Shown here: one piece after another, positions 7,941 to 15,117 of the stretch | Numbering within the stretch: the first letter of the stretch is position 1 | How the letters are laid out: every line of letters starts with the position of its first letter | Assembly (NCBI GenBank): GCA_903830425.1 | Contig: CAIKTR010000136.1 | Span: forward strand, 1 to 33,507 | Direction of reading: 5' to 3' | Length of the DNA: 33,507 nt | Origin: an uncultured Opitutia bacterium | GTDB lineage: Bacteria > Verrucomicrobiota > Verrucomicrobiia > Opitutales > Opitutaceae | Made by a program: the position numbers and the translations under genes | The notes under the pieces: generated by a model | Databases searched by the model: none | What the model saw: the letters and a program-made list of their open reading frames with translations, nothing else | What the model was told of the DNA's origin: nothing

Positions 7941-8960
7941 TCAGGGGGTGCCGCCGGGCGCGGCGCGGCACTCGGCCAGCGCCGCCAGCACCTGGTCGAA
8001 GATTTCCGCGGGCACGATCGGCCCGCGGATCAGGGGGTAGGACTGGGCCGCCAGCCGCTGCCACGCGGCCCGGATCGCGGGCGTGACCGGCTGGACCACC
8101 AGGCCGTGCTGTTGCATCGCGATGATCGCCGCGTCGTCCTCGGCCCGCGTCTGCGTGCGGATCCGCCCCGCGGTGGCGGTGGCGATCGCCTGCAGCTGGG
8201 CGCGCAGCGCCGGCGGGATTTTCTCCCAGACGTCGCGCCGCACGATGGCGGCGCCGACAATCGGCACCCAGTTCAGGTCGAGCATGTATTTCGCCGGCCG
8301 GTTGATCTGGAGGGCGTTGGCGAGGAAGGGCGGCACGGGCACCACGCTGACCATGCCGGTGGTCAGGCTGGGCAGGATCTGCTCGGTCTCCAGGGCGACC
8401 GGCTGGTAGCCGAGCTCGCGCATGATCTCCATCTGCCGGGGCACGCCGGCGAGGACGAACAGCTTCATGCGCTTGTAGTCGTCCGGATAGGCCCCCGGCT
8501 CCTTCGAGAAGTAGCGCACCCAGCCGGCGTCGCCCCAGAACAGCACCTCGAAGCCCTTGGCGCGCAGGCGCGCCTCCAGCTCGGGGCGGATCTTCTCGCG
8601 CACGTAGTCCACCTCGCGCCAGTCCCGGAACATCATCGGCATCAGTTGCAGGCTGGAGACCGAGCGGTCGATCTCCGAGAGCCCGACCGCGGTCAGCACG
8701 GCCGCGTTGATCTGCCGCGCGCGCATTTTCTTCACGAGCAGCGGCTCGCCGTCGGCCATGCCGGCGTAGAGGGTCAGCTTCACGGCCGGCCCCGCCGCCT
8801 TTTGCCAGGCGGCGCGCATCTCCATCAGGTTCTGGTGGCCGGAGGTGCCGACGGGGAGAATCGTGGCGAGCTTGATCTCGACCGGCTCGGCCGCGGCGGC
8901 GGGCAGGAGGCCCAGGGCCAGGGCGGCCGCGAGGGCGGCGGGCAGGAGGCGGCGGGTCAT
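7941..8960 (-). CDS. TRAP transporter substrate-binding protein (DctP family)
   Basis: 339 residues. The signal peptide covers about 1-24, with AAAAEPVEIKLATILPVGT marking the start of the mature protein, the classic DctP opening. Other family features are LLVKKMRARQINAAVLTAVGLSEI in the first lobe, the hinge region MKLFVLAGVPRQMEIMRELGYQPVAL (R at the usual ligand-binding arginine zone), LTTGMVSVVPVPPFLANAL, and a C-terminal helix with WEKIPPALRAQLQAIA. It is periplasmic and binds an organic acid or other small ligand; the ligand cannot be predicted. Its ATG overlaps the tatT stop by 4 nt (ATGA at 8957-8960), so translation is coupled. It was formerly typical to find this family with separate Q and M subunits; here they are fused downstream. 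Confidence 0.93.
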   Translation of the reverse strand: MTRRLLPAALAAALALGLLPAAAAEPVEIKLATILPVGTSGHQNLMEMRAAWQKAAGPAVKLTLYAGMADGEPLLVKKMRARQINAAVLTAVGLSEIDRSVSSLQLMPMMFRDWREVDYVREKIRPELEARLRAKGFEVLFWGDAGWVRYFSKEPGAYPDDYKRMKLFVLAGVPRQMEIMRELGYQPVALETEQILPSLTTGMVSVVPVPPFLANALQINRPAKYMLDLNWVPIVGAAIVRRDVWEKIPPALRAQLQAIATATAGRIRTQTRAEDDAAIIAMQQHGLVVQPVTPAIRAAWQRLAAQSYPLIRGPIVPAEIFDQVLAALAECRAAPGGTP

Positions 8961-9961
8961 GGCGGGGAGGAGGGCGCCGGGGGCGGGGCGGGGGGCAGGA
9001 TCAGTTCATCGGTGCGCGAAAGCAACCAGCGCGCGCGGCGCTGCACCACGAGGTTGGCCAGCCGCCACTCCGGATGCGCCGCGGGATCGATCGCGAGGGC
9101 CCGCTGGAGCAGGGCCTGGAACTCCGCGCGGTCCTGCCGCGGCACCGCCACGGCCTCGGCCAGGCTGACCAGCGGGCCGGCCTGGCCGCCGCCGCACAGC
9201 TCCAGGGCGCGCGCGCAGTGCTGCCGCGCCCGCGCCGCCGGGTCGCCGGACCCGCCCTGCCGCGCCATCTCGTACGGGATGAGGAACGCATGGATGGCCC
9301 CGTCCGCATAACCCTCGTTCAGCGCGAGCGCGCGGTCGATCAGGGCCTCGACCAGCACCTGGTCGGCGATCAGGTCGGCGTTGTCCTTGGAGAGGGTGAT
9401 GGCCGCGCCCCAGGCGGCGGCAGTCCAGAACAGCAGGGGGACGTCGTCGGGCCCGGCCGCACGCACCGCCGCCGCCGGGTCGGCCGAGAGCTGGCGCGAG
9501 AAGCCCGCGTGCGCCGCGTCCAGCCCGCGCAGCCCGTGGTCGCGCGCCCGCAGGTACATCCGCCGCGCCCGGGCGCGCAGCTGGCTGGCGGCCGCGAAGT
9601 CCTGGTCGGCGACCAGGTCGGCGTCCTGCTCGAGAAATCCCCAGGCGTACTGGGTGAACCCGCTGGCGGCCGCGAGCCGCAGCCCGCGGTGCTCGGGGGC
9701 CTCGGCCAGCAGGCTCTCGACCAGCTTCAGGCTGAACGGGGCCGCGGCCCGGATCAGCTCCGGATCCTCGTCGGTCGCGAACCCCGCGCCGCTTTCCGCC
9801 AGCGCCTGGCCCACCTGGTTGACCGCGGACCGCCGCAGGGTGGTGCAGCCGGGCCCGGCGAGCAGCCCGAGTGCCAGGAGCGCAACGGGCAGCCCGGCCA
9901 GCACGCCGGCGTGCTGGCGGGACCGGGGATGCGGCGGACGGACTGGGGAGCAAGGAATCAA
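8957..9961 (-). CDS. tatT: TRAP-associated TPR lipoprotein, T component (TatT-like)
   Basis: 334 residues. An N-terminal hydrophobic segment ends in LLALGLLAGPGCTTL, a probable lipobox with the cysteine as lipid anchor (the residue at -2 is Pro, slightly unusual). The rest is all-helical and Ala/Leu-rich. Stretches such as FTQYAWGFLEQDADLVADQ and RARARRMYLRARDHGLRGL match the cryptic-TPR T-component family known from Treponema pallidum Tp0956, where it forms a trimer that docks the P subunit. Position directly in front of dctP, with a 4-nt overlap, supports the call. It should sit in the periplasm on a membrane anchor and may help load a hydrophobic ligand. This ATG is the only one before the signal segment; a GTG near residue 20 is possible. 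Confidence 0.85.
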   Translation of the reverse strand: MIPCSPVRPPHPRSRQHAGVLAGLPVALLALGLLAGPGCTTLRRSAVNQVGQALAESGAGFATDEDPELIRAAAPFSLKLVESLLAEAPEHRGLRLAAASGFTQYAWGFLEQDADLVADQDFAAASQLRARARRMYLRARDHGLRGLDAAHAGFSRQLSADPAAAVRAAGPDDVPLLFWTAAAWGAAITLSKDNADLIADQVLVEALIDRALALNEGYADGAIHAFLIPYEMARQGGSGDPAARARQHCARALELCGGGQAGPLVSLAEAVAVPRQDRAEFQALLQRALAIDPAAHPEWRLANLVVQRRARWLLSRTDELILPPAPPPAPSSPP

Positions 9962-10081
9962 GGGTGGAAATTTGCCTCGCGCCGGGGAGGTCGATTCAGG
10001 CCCGTCGCTCAGGGGCGAGCATAGTTTGGTTTGGGCGCTTGGGGAGACAATAAGCGCGCCGGGACGGGGTGGGCCCGGTCC

Positions 10082-11647
10082 TCACGCATTCATGTCGGCC
10101 CAGCGGCGGGCCTGGCGGCCGAAGATCCACAGCGCCCCGGCGGCCAGGATGCCGATGGCCGCGAAGGGGAGCCACACATGCAGCTGCGGGTGGTAGGTGT
10201 CCCACAGCAGCCGCGTGGCGGCGGTGGCGTCCAGCCCGGTGACCGCCTGCAGCTTCAGCATGGCCTCCGGCCGCGTCACGCCGAGGGTCTGCTCCAGCGA
10301 GGCCACGTTGCCATCCCAGGCGCGGCCGGCCCCGAGCGGCGTCTGCTCCGCGAGGTAGCGCAGGGCGAGCCCGGCCTTCTCGCCGTACTGCCCGTAGACA
10401 TGGCCGGCGAGCTGCGAGCCGGCATACACCCCCACGCCCACCGGGATGTTCACGTAGCCGAGGTAGAGCCCCTTCTTGCCGGGGGGCGCGATCAGCGCGA
10501 GGTATTCGCTCTTCTTCGGGCCGGTGGCCATCTCGCCCAGCGAGAAAAACAGGATGCCCAGGACTAGGACCCACGCGCTCGGCGTCAGGCCCGCCACCAG
10601 CACGCCGGCCGTGGCCAGCAGCATGCCGAAGAGCATCGCCGTCAGCGTGCGCAGGTGCCGCGTCAGCCACGCCATGCCCACCACGCCGAGGATGATGAAC
10701 AGCGCGTTCGCGCTCAGCAGCACCTGCTGGGGGATCATCGGCCCGCGCGTGGTCTGCTGCACGAGGGTCTGGTACAGGCTGGACGGCAGCCAGCGCAGGC
10801 CCTCCGCCATCCCGCGGCTGTCCACCCAGTCGGCGATGAAGTTCGGCTGCAGGTCCCAGAGCTGGTACATCATCAGCCAGAAGCAGGACATGATCGCCAT
10901 CCAGGCGAGCAGGCGCGGCTCGAGGATGCCCTGGACCGTGCGCAGCAGCACGGCGCCGGGCGACTCCGTCTTGGACGCGCCCGTCGGGGTGTCCTTCAGC
11001 ACGAGCAGCAGCCCGAGATTGAGGGAGGAGAACAGCGCCGAGGCGAGGAACAGGTTGCGCCACGCCCCGGGCGAGTTGGCCTCCGCGTGGAGCACGCCGG
11101 GCAGCAGCGCGCTCAGGGCCAGCAGCAGGGACGGCAGGTAGTGCCCGAGGAAGGCGCCCACGTTGACGACCCAGTAAAACAGGCCCCAGCCGACGGAGGA
11201 GTTTTCCTTCGTGAGGTTGAGGGCCAGGGCGCCCTGGATGCTCGGCTTGAAGAAGGCGGTGCCGGTGGCCAGCACCATGACGCCCGTGAAAAAGCCCCAG
11301 TAGTTGCTGATGAACGCGACGTCGCGCAGGCCTGCGATCATCAGGTAGCCCGCCATCATCATCACCACCGAGCACCCCAGCGTCTTCTTGAAGCCGTAGC
11401 GGTCGGCGAAGCCGCCGGTCACGATGGGCAGCAGCGACTGGAACGCCGCCCACCACGCGTAGATCGTGCCCTTGTCCATCGCCGTGAGGTGCAGCCCGCC
11501 GGGGTTGTCGGCCTGCATGATGTAGATCGGCGCCATCACCCGCAGGTTGTAATAGGCCAGCCGCTCCCACATCTCGATCGTGTTGAGCGTCCAGAAGACG
11601 CGGCCGAACTTCGGCGGCACCGGCGCGGCGGGGGGGAGAGGGCTCAT
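10082..11647 (-). CDS. POT/PTR family proton-dependent peptide transporter (MFS)
   Basis: 521 residues, about 12-14 membrane helices, inner membrane. Helix 1 carries EMWERLAYYN (25-34), the ExxER motif of POT transporters used for proton coupling. Other family features are DRYGFKKTL in the first MFS loop, GTAFFKPSIQGALA (PTR2 signature region with FFKP), NSSVGWGLFYWVVNVGAFLG, and LGILFFSLGEMATGPKKSEYLALIAP. It should import di- or tripeptides with H+. It lies 120 nt upstream of tatT on the same strand. The intervening sequence has no clear terminator, so read-through into the TRAP operon is possible. Together with the nearby asparaginase it suggests use of peptides or amino acids as nitrogen source. 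Confidence 0.92.
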   Translation of the reverse strand: MSPLPPAAPVPPKFGRVFWTLNTIEMWERLAYYNLRVMAPIYIMQADNPGGLHLTAMDKGTIYAWWAAFQSLLPIVTGGFADRYGFKKTLGCSVVMMMAGYLMIAGLRDVAFISNYWGFFTGVMVLATGTAFFKPSIQGALALNLTKENSSVGWGLFYWVVNVGAFLGHYLPSLLLALSALLPGVLHAEANSPGAWRNLFLASALFSSLNLGLLLVLKDTPTGASKTESPGAVLLRTVQGILEPRLLAWMAIMSCFWLMMYQLWDLQPNFIADWVDSRGMAEGLRWLPSSLYQTLVQQTTRGPMIPQQVLLSANALFIILGVVGMAWLTRHLRTLTAMLFGMLLATAGVLVAGLTPSAWVLVLGILFFSLGEMATGPKKSEYLALIAPPGKKGLYLGYVNIPVGVGVYAGSQLAGHVYGQYGEKAGLALRYLAEQTPLGAGRAWDGNVASLEQTLGVTRPEAMLKLQAVTGLDATAATRLLWDTYHPQLHVWLPFAAIGILAAGALWIFGRQARRWADMNA

Positions 11648-11761
11648 GGCGGCAGAAAAGCAGGCGGAGAAAACCGTCCGCCACGCTGCCGGCCCTGCCG
11701 GGCCCGGGCAAGAGTCATGTCGCGGCCCGCGCCGGCCGCGCGGGGCCGCCGGCCCCGGCTC

Positions 11762-11791
11762 CCGCCGCCGGAGGGCGATCTCCGGCGGCGG
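11762..11791 (-). terminator. strong hairpin downstream of the YbaK-like gene
   Basis: CCGCCGCCGGAG (11762-11773) and CTCCGGCGGCGG (11780-11791) are perfect 12-bp arms with a 6-nt loop. It starts 33 nt after the stop of the deacylase gene on the minus strand and lies upstream of the POT gene. There is no U tract, so it is either a GC-only terminator or another transcript-end structure. Confidence 0.5.
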
Positions 11792-11824
11792 AACCCGGCC
11801 TAACCGGCCGGCCGGGCGGGGACC

Positions 11825-12304
11825 CTAGGCCGGGGTGGCCCGGGTCGTGATGAACTCGAGCACCGTCGGCTGCACGAGGGCGTCGTAGTCGTCGTACGCC
11901 ATCTTGATGATCTCGGTGTGCGACCCGGCGTTGAACGCGATCTCCCGCTCCTCGGACAGGCTGGCCTCCACGTACACCGGCAGCCCGTACAGGTTGCCGA
12001 AGGGCGGCATGGCCCCCAGCTCGCAGTCGGGAAACAGGTCGCGGAACTCGGACTCGGTGGCGAGCCGGGCCTCGGGCGAGGCCAGCAGGTCGCGCAGGTC
12101 GTGCAGCACGATGCGCCGGCTCGCGGGCAGCACCACCATCGCGGGGCGGCCGCCGAGCCACATGATCACCGTCTTGGCAAAATCACGCCCGGCCACATGG
12201 GCCGAGGCGGCAACTTCCGCGGCCGTGACCGCCGGCGAATGCCGGATCGTCACGTATTTGACCCCGCGACTGTCGAGGAAAACCCGGACTTTGTTCGCTG
12301 GCAT
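11825..12304 (-). CDS. YbaK/EbsC-family aminoacyl-tRNA deacylase
   Basis: 159 residues, the normal length for a free-standing editing protein. It begins MPANKVRVFLDSRGVKYVTIRHSP, then AAEVAASAHVAGRDFAKTVIM, where Lys44 in the FAKT segment is the position conserved as important for editing in YbaK/ProX proteins. Further conserved pieces are LGAMPPFGN (GxxxPFG) and the C-terminal FNAGSHTEIIKMAYDDY. The expected activity is hydrolysis of mischarged aminoacyl-tRNA (Cys-tRNA-Pro or Ala-tRNA-Pro) in the cytoplasm; which one cannot be told. ATG 12304 is chosen because AGGAGG (complement of 12309-12314) lies 4 nt upstream; the 47 codons upstream are out of family character. A strong hairpin follows the stop. 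Confidence 0.9.
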   Translation of the reverse strand: MPANKVRVFLDSRGVKYVTIRHSPAVTAAEVAASAHVAGRDFAKTVIMWLGGRPAMVVLPASRRIVLHDLRDLLASPEARLATESEFRDLFPDCELGAMPPFGNLYGLPVYVEASLSEEREIAFNAGSHTEIIKMAYDDYDALVQPTVLEFITTRATPA

Positions 12305-12386
12305 ACATCCTCCTGGGTTAAGGGCTGCGTTGGACTGGGCGTGGGCGCCGGGCATCGCACCCCGCCGGGAGTGACCCCGGCTAGGT

Positions 12387-12433
12387 CCGGTGCGCCGACA
12401 CCGGCACTGTAACGCGTTTCGCCGAAAAGTAAA
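12387..12433 (-). promoter_or_regulatory. candidate promoter of the YbaK-like gene with a hairpin at the predicted start site
   Basis: On the minus strand TTTACT (complement of 12428-12433) and TACAGT (complement of 12406-12411) are separated by 16 bp in a locally AT-richer stretch, acceptable sigma70-like hexamers. Directly downstream CCGGTG and CACCGG (12387-12392 and 12399-12404) form an inverted repeat that would sit at the RNA 5' end. The leader would be about 95 nt. Confidence 0.3.
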
Positions 12434-12492
12434 TTTCCGAATCACCCGGCGCGGCTCCAGCCGGGCTTCCGCCGCCCCGCCCGGGCCGGCGC

Positions 12493-12828
12493 CTAGCCGC
12501 GGTCCATGAGGCGCGACTGCTCGCCGACTTCGGGGAAAAACTTCGTCTGCGGCTTGGTGTTGTACTGGAAGTCGAGCCAGGAGGCCGCGATCAGCAGCAC
12601 GCCCAGCACCCCGGGCAGCATGTATCCGATCGCAAAACCCACCAGCAGCAGGACCCCGACGGCCAGGCCAATCTTGTCCAGCTGGCGCATCTTCTTGTCG
12701 CCCGAGATCACGTAGCCCCGGCGCTCGGAGGGGATGATGACCCAGCCGCGGTCGAGCCAGATTTGCACTTCCGTGGGCACGGGGCCCGAGGCGTCATTGG
12801 AGCGGTCGGATTTGGAGGGAATGCGCAT
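12493..12828 (-). CDS. small two-helix membrane protein of unknown function
   Basis: 111 residues. The hydrophilic N-terminal part (1-48) includes VPTEVQIWLDRGWVIIPSERRGYVISGDKK. Two adjacent membrane segments follow at about 53-82 (LAVGVLLLVGFAIGYMLPGVLGVLLIAASWL), then a hydrophilic tail with FQYNTKPQTKFFPE. I do not recognise a family. The absence of a signal peptide and the short hairpin of helices suggest an inner-membrane protein with both ends in the cytoplasm. It lies between the asparaginase and deacylase genes on the same strand, with 166 nt and 188 nt gaps, so an operon is uncertain. Confidence 0.75.
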   Translation of the reverse strand: MRIPSKSDRSNDASGPVPTEVQIWLDRGWVIIPSERRGYVISGDKKMRQLDKIGLAVGVLLLVGFAIGYMLPGVLGVLLIAASWLDFQYNTKPQTKFFPEVGEQSRLMDRG

Positions 12829-12975
12829 GGTGGGGGTGGGCGCGGTACGGAGTCGTGGGTACGGGAGCCCGGTGGTGGTTGAGCGGGGGTGGCGGGTCTG
12901 GCGCCCGTCTTCGCGTTCCAGCTCCGGCGAGCGTGGGGCGCCCCCTGCCGGGTGGCAAGCGCGGGCTGGGCGTGG

Positions 12976-12990
12976 CCGGCGCTCCGCCGG
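12976..12990 (-). terminator. short hairpin after the asparaginase stop
   Basis: CCGGCG-CTC-CGCCGG forms a 6-bp stem with a 3-nt loop 4 nt past the asparaginase stop codon on the minus strand. No T tract follows. Confidence 0.35.
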
Positions 12991-12994
12991 GGGC

Positions 12995-14017
12995 TCAATA
13001 GGTGAAGAACATCTCCTGCAGGGCGGCGGGATCGGCCGTCCGGGTGAGGCCGAGCATCAGCAGCACGCGGGCCTTCTGCGGGTTGAGCTCGTCGGCGGCG
13101 ATGAACCCGAGCTCGTCGTCGTTCACCTCGATGTTCCGCTCGACCACGCCCCCGCCGGTGCGCGAGCTGCGCACGACGGCGACGCCCGCGCGGGCGGCGG
13201 CGGCCGTGGCGGCGAGGGCGGCGGCGTTCAGGTTGCCGTCGCCGACGCCGGCCACGACGAGGCCGCGGGCCCCGGCGCGCACGGCGGCGTCGATCAGCTC
13301 GCGGCCCATGCCGGCGTGGGCGTACACGATGTCGACCCGCGGCAGCGCGGGCGGCAGGGGCCCGGCAAACGCGCTCGCCGTGGTGTGGCGCCGCACCGGC
13401 GGCGCGTAGAGGTGCAGCCGGCCGGCATGCACCAGCCCGGCCAGCCCGCGGTGCGTGGCCTTGAACGTGCCGACCTGCGTGGTGTTGGTCTTGGACACCT
13501 CGCGGGCGAAGTGGATCTCGTCGTTGGCGACGATCAGCACCCCCCGGCCGCGCGCGTCGGGGTGGGCGGCCACCGCCACGGCGTTGTAGAGGTTCATCGG
13601 GCCGTCGGCGCTGATCTCCGTGGCCGGGCGCATGGCGCCGACGAGGACGACCGGCTTGGCGCTGCCGACGACGAGATTGAGGAAGTAGCCGGTCTCCTCC
13701 ATGGTGTCCGTGCCGTGGGTGATGACCACGGCGGCCAGGGCGGGGTCCGCCAGCGCGGCCTGGGCGCGCGCCGCCAGCTGCAGCCAGACGGACTCGTTCA
13801 TGTCCTGGCTGCCGAGGGCGGCGACCTGCTCGACCTCCAGGTGGGCGAGGGCGGCGAGCTGGGGCACGGCGCCGACCAGCGCGTCGATGGAAAAGGCCGC
13901 GGCCTGGTAGCCGCGGGCGCCGCCCGTCTGGGCGCCGGCAATGGTGCCGCCGGTGGCGAGCACGCGGATGCGGGGGAGGGCAGGGTGGGAGGAGGGCATG
14001 GGAAAAAGGGCCGGCAT
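12995..14017 (-). CDS. L-asparaginase (type II sequence family, no signal peptide)
   Basis: 340 residues, standard length. RVLATGGTIAG (18-28) contains the catalytic-threonine motif, ALGSQDMNE (67-75) the substrate-binding Ser-Gln region, and ITHGTDTMEET (99-109) the second catalytic Thr-Asp motif. Later VLVGAMRP and DGPMNLYNAV are also family-typical. It hydrolyses asparagine, possibly also glutamine, to the acid and ammonia. Type II enzymes are usually exported, but no signal peptide is visible, so a cytoplasmic location is likely. ATG 14017 lies inside a GGCCGG-CAT-CCGGCC inverted repeat; ATG 13999, six codons in, is an equally plausible start. It is divergent from the Gfo/Idh gene. Confidence 0.92.
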   Translation of the reverse strand: MPALFPMPSSHPALPRIRVLATGGTIAGAQTGGARGYQAAAFSIDALVGAVPQLAALAHLEVEQVAALGSQDMNESVWLQLAARAQAALADPALAAVVITHGTDTMEETGYFLNLVVGSAKPVVLVGAMRPATEISADGPMNLYNAVAVAAHPDARGRGVLIVANDEIHFAREVSKTNTTQVGTFKATHRGLAGLVHAGRLHLYAPPVRRHTTASAFAGPLPPALPRVDIVYAHAGMGRELIDAAVRAGARGLVVAGVGDGNLNAAALAATAAAARAGVAVVRSSRTGGGVVERNIEVNDDELGFIAADELNPQKARVLLMLGLTRTADPAALQEMFFTY

Positions 14018-14136
14018 CCGGCCGGCCGGTCCCGACGTTGCCGGCCCGGGGCCGGCGCTACAAGCCCGCCGCGGGCCGCCGGCGGGGGGCGCAGTCTGCG
14101 CTGGAACCCCCGCGGCCGGCGGCGCAGGCTGCCGCC

Positions 14137-15057
14137 ATGAACCCCGCCGCGCCCCGCGAACTGAAGCTCGGCCTGATCGGCCTCGACACGTCGCACGTGC
14201 TCGTCTTCGCCGACACGTTCAACAACCCCGCCTCGAAGCAGGCGCTGCCCGGCGCGCGCATCACCGCGGCGTGGCCGGGCGGCTCGCCCGACCTGCCGGC
14301 GAGCAGCAGCCGTCTGGCGGGCTACACCGCCGAGCTGCGCGACAAGTTCGGCATCGCGATCGTGGACAGCCCCGAGGCGGTGGCCCGGGCCTGCGACGCG
14401 ATCCTGCTCACCTCGCTGGACGGCCGCACGCACCCGGGGCAATTCGCGCGGATCGCGCCCCTGGGCAAGCCGGTGTTCATGGACAAGCCCTTTGCCGTGA
14501 GCACGGCCGACGCGAAGGCCATGTTTGCCCTGGCCGAGCAGCACCACGTGCGGCTGTTCTCGGCCTCCTCGCTGCGCTTCACCGAGGCGCTCGTGCGGGT
14601 CGTCACGCCCGAGACCAAGGCCCTGGTCAAGGGCGCGGACTTCAGCGGCGCCGCGGCGCACGAGCCGACCAACCCCGGGCTCTACTGGTACGGCATCCAT
14701 GCCGTGGAGATGCTGTACACGGCCATGGGCCGCGGGTGCCGCAGCGTGCGCTGCGTCTCGTGCGGGCCCACCGACCTCGTGACGGGTGTGTGGGCCGACG
14801 GCCGCATCGGCACCGTGCGGGGCAGCCGCACGGGCAACTACGAGATGCACGGGCTGGTGCACTTCGAAAAGTCCACCGTGGCGGTGAACGTGCAGACCCA
14901 GGCGAAGCCGTTTTACGCCAGCCTGGCCGAGGCGTGCCTGGCGTTTTTCCAGGGCGGGCCGGTGCCGATCGACCCCGCCGAGACCATCGAGATGATGCGC
15001 TTCATCGAGGCCGCCAACGAGAGCAGCGCCCACGACGGCCGCGAAGTCCTCCTCTGA
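14137..15057 (+). CDS. Gfo/Idh/MocA-family oxidoreductase
   Basis: 306 residues from ATG 14137; the upstream 33 in-frame codons are Arg/Ala-rich and rejected. The N-terminal Rossmann start reads LGLIGLDTSHV (11-21), a variant of the usual GxGxxG. The EKP motif appears as MDKPFA (115-120), and the conserved catalytic-region histidine is in YWYGIHAVEM (His188). The C-terminal part forms the substrate-binding sheet. It probably oxidises or reduces a sugar or sugar derivative with NAD(P) in the cytoplasm. It is followed 60 nt later by the GH36-like glycosidase on the same strand, suggesting co-transcription and a shared substrate. The DTSH variant of the nucleotide motif makes the cofactor less certain. 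Confidence 0.85.
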   Translation: MNPAAPRELKLGLIGLDTSHVLVFADTFNNPASKQALPGARITAAWPGGSPDLPASSSRLAGYTAELRDKFGIAIVDSPEAVARACDAILLTSLDGRTHPGQFARIAPLGKPVFMDKPFAVSTADAKAMFALAEQHHVRLFSASSLRFTEALVRVVTPETKALVKGADFSGAAAHEPTNPGLYWYGIHAVEMLYTAMGRGCRSVRCVSCGPTDLVTGVWADGRIGTVRGSRTGNYEMHGLVHFEKSTVAVNVQTQAKPFYASLAEACLAFFQGGPVPIDPAETIEMMRFIEAANESSAHDGREVLL

Positions 15058-15117
15058 GCGGCCCCCGCGTCCCCGGCTCGTTGAGCCCCCGTCCCACCCC
15101 CCCCCTTGCCTAACCCC

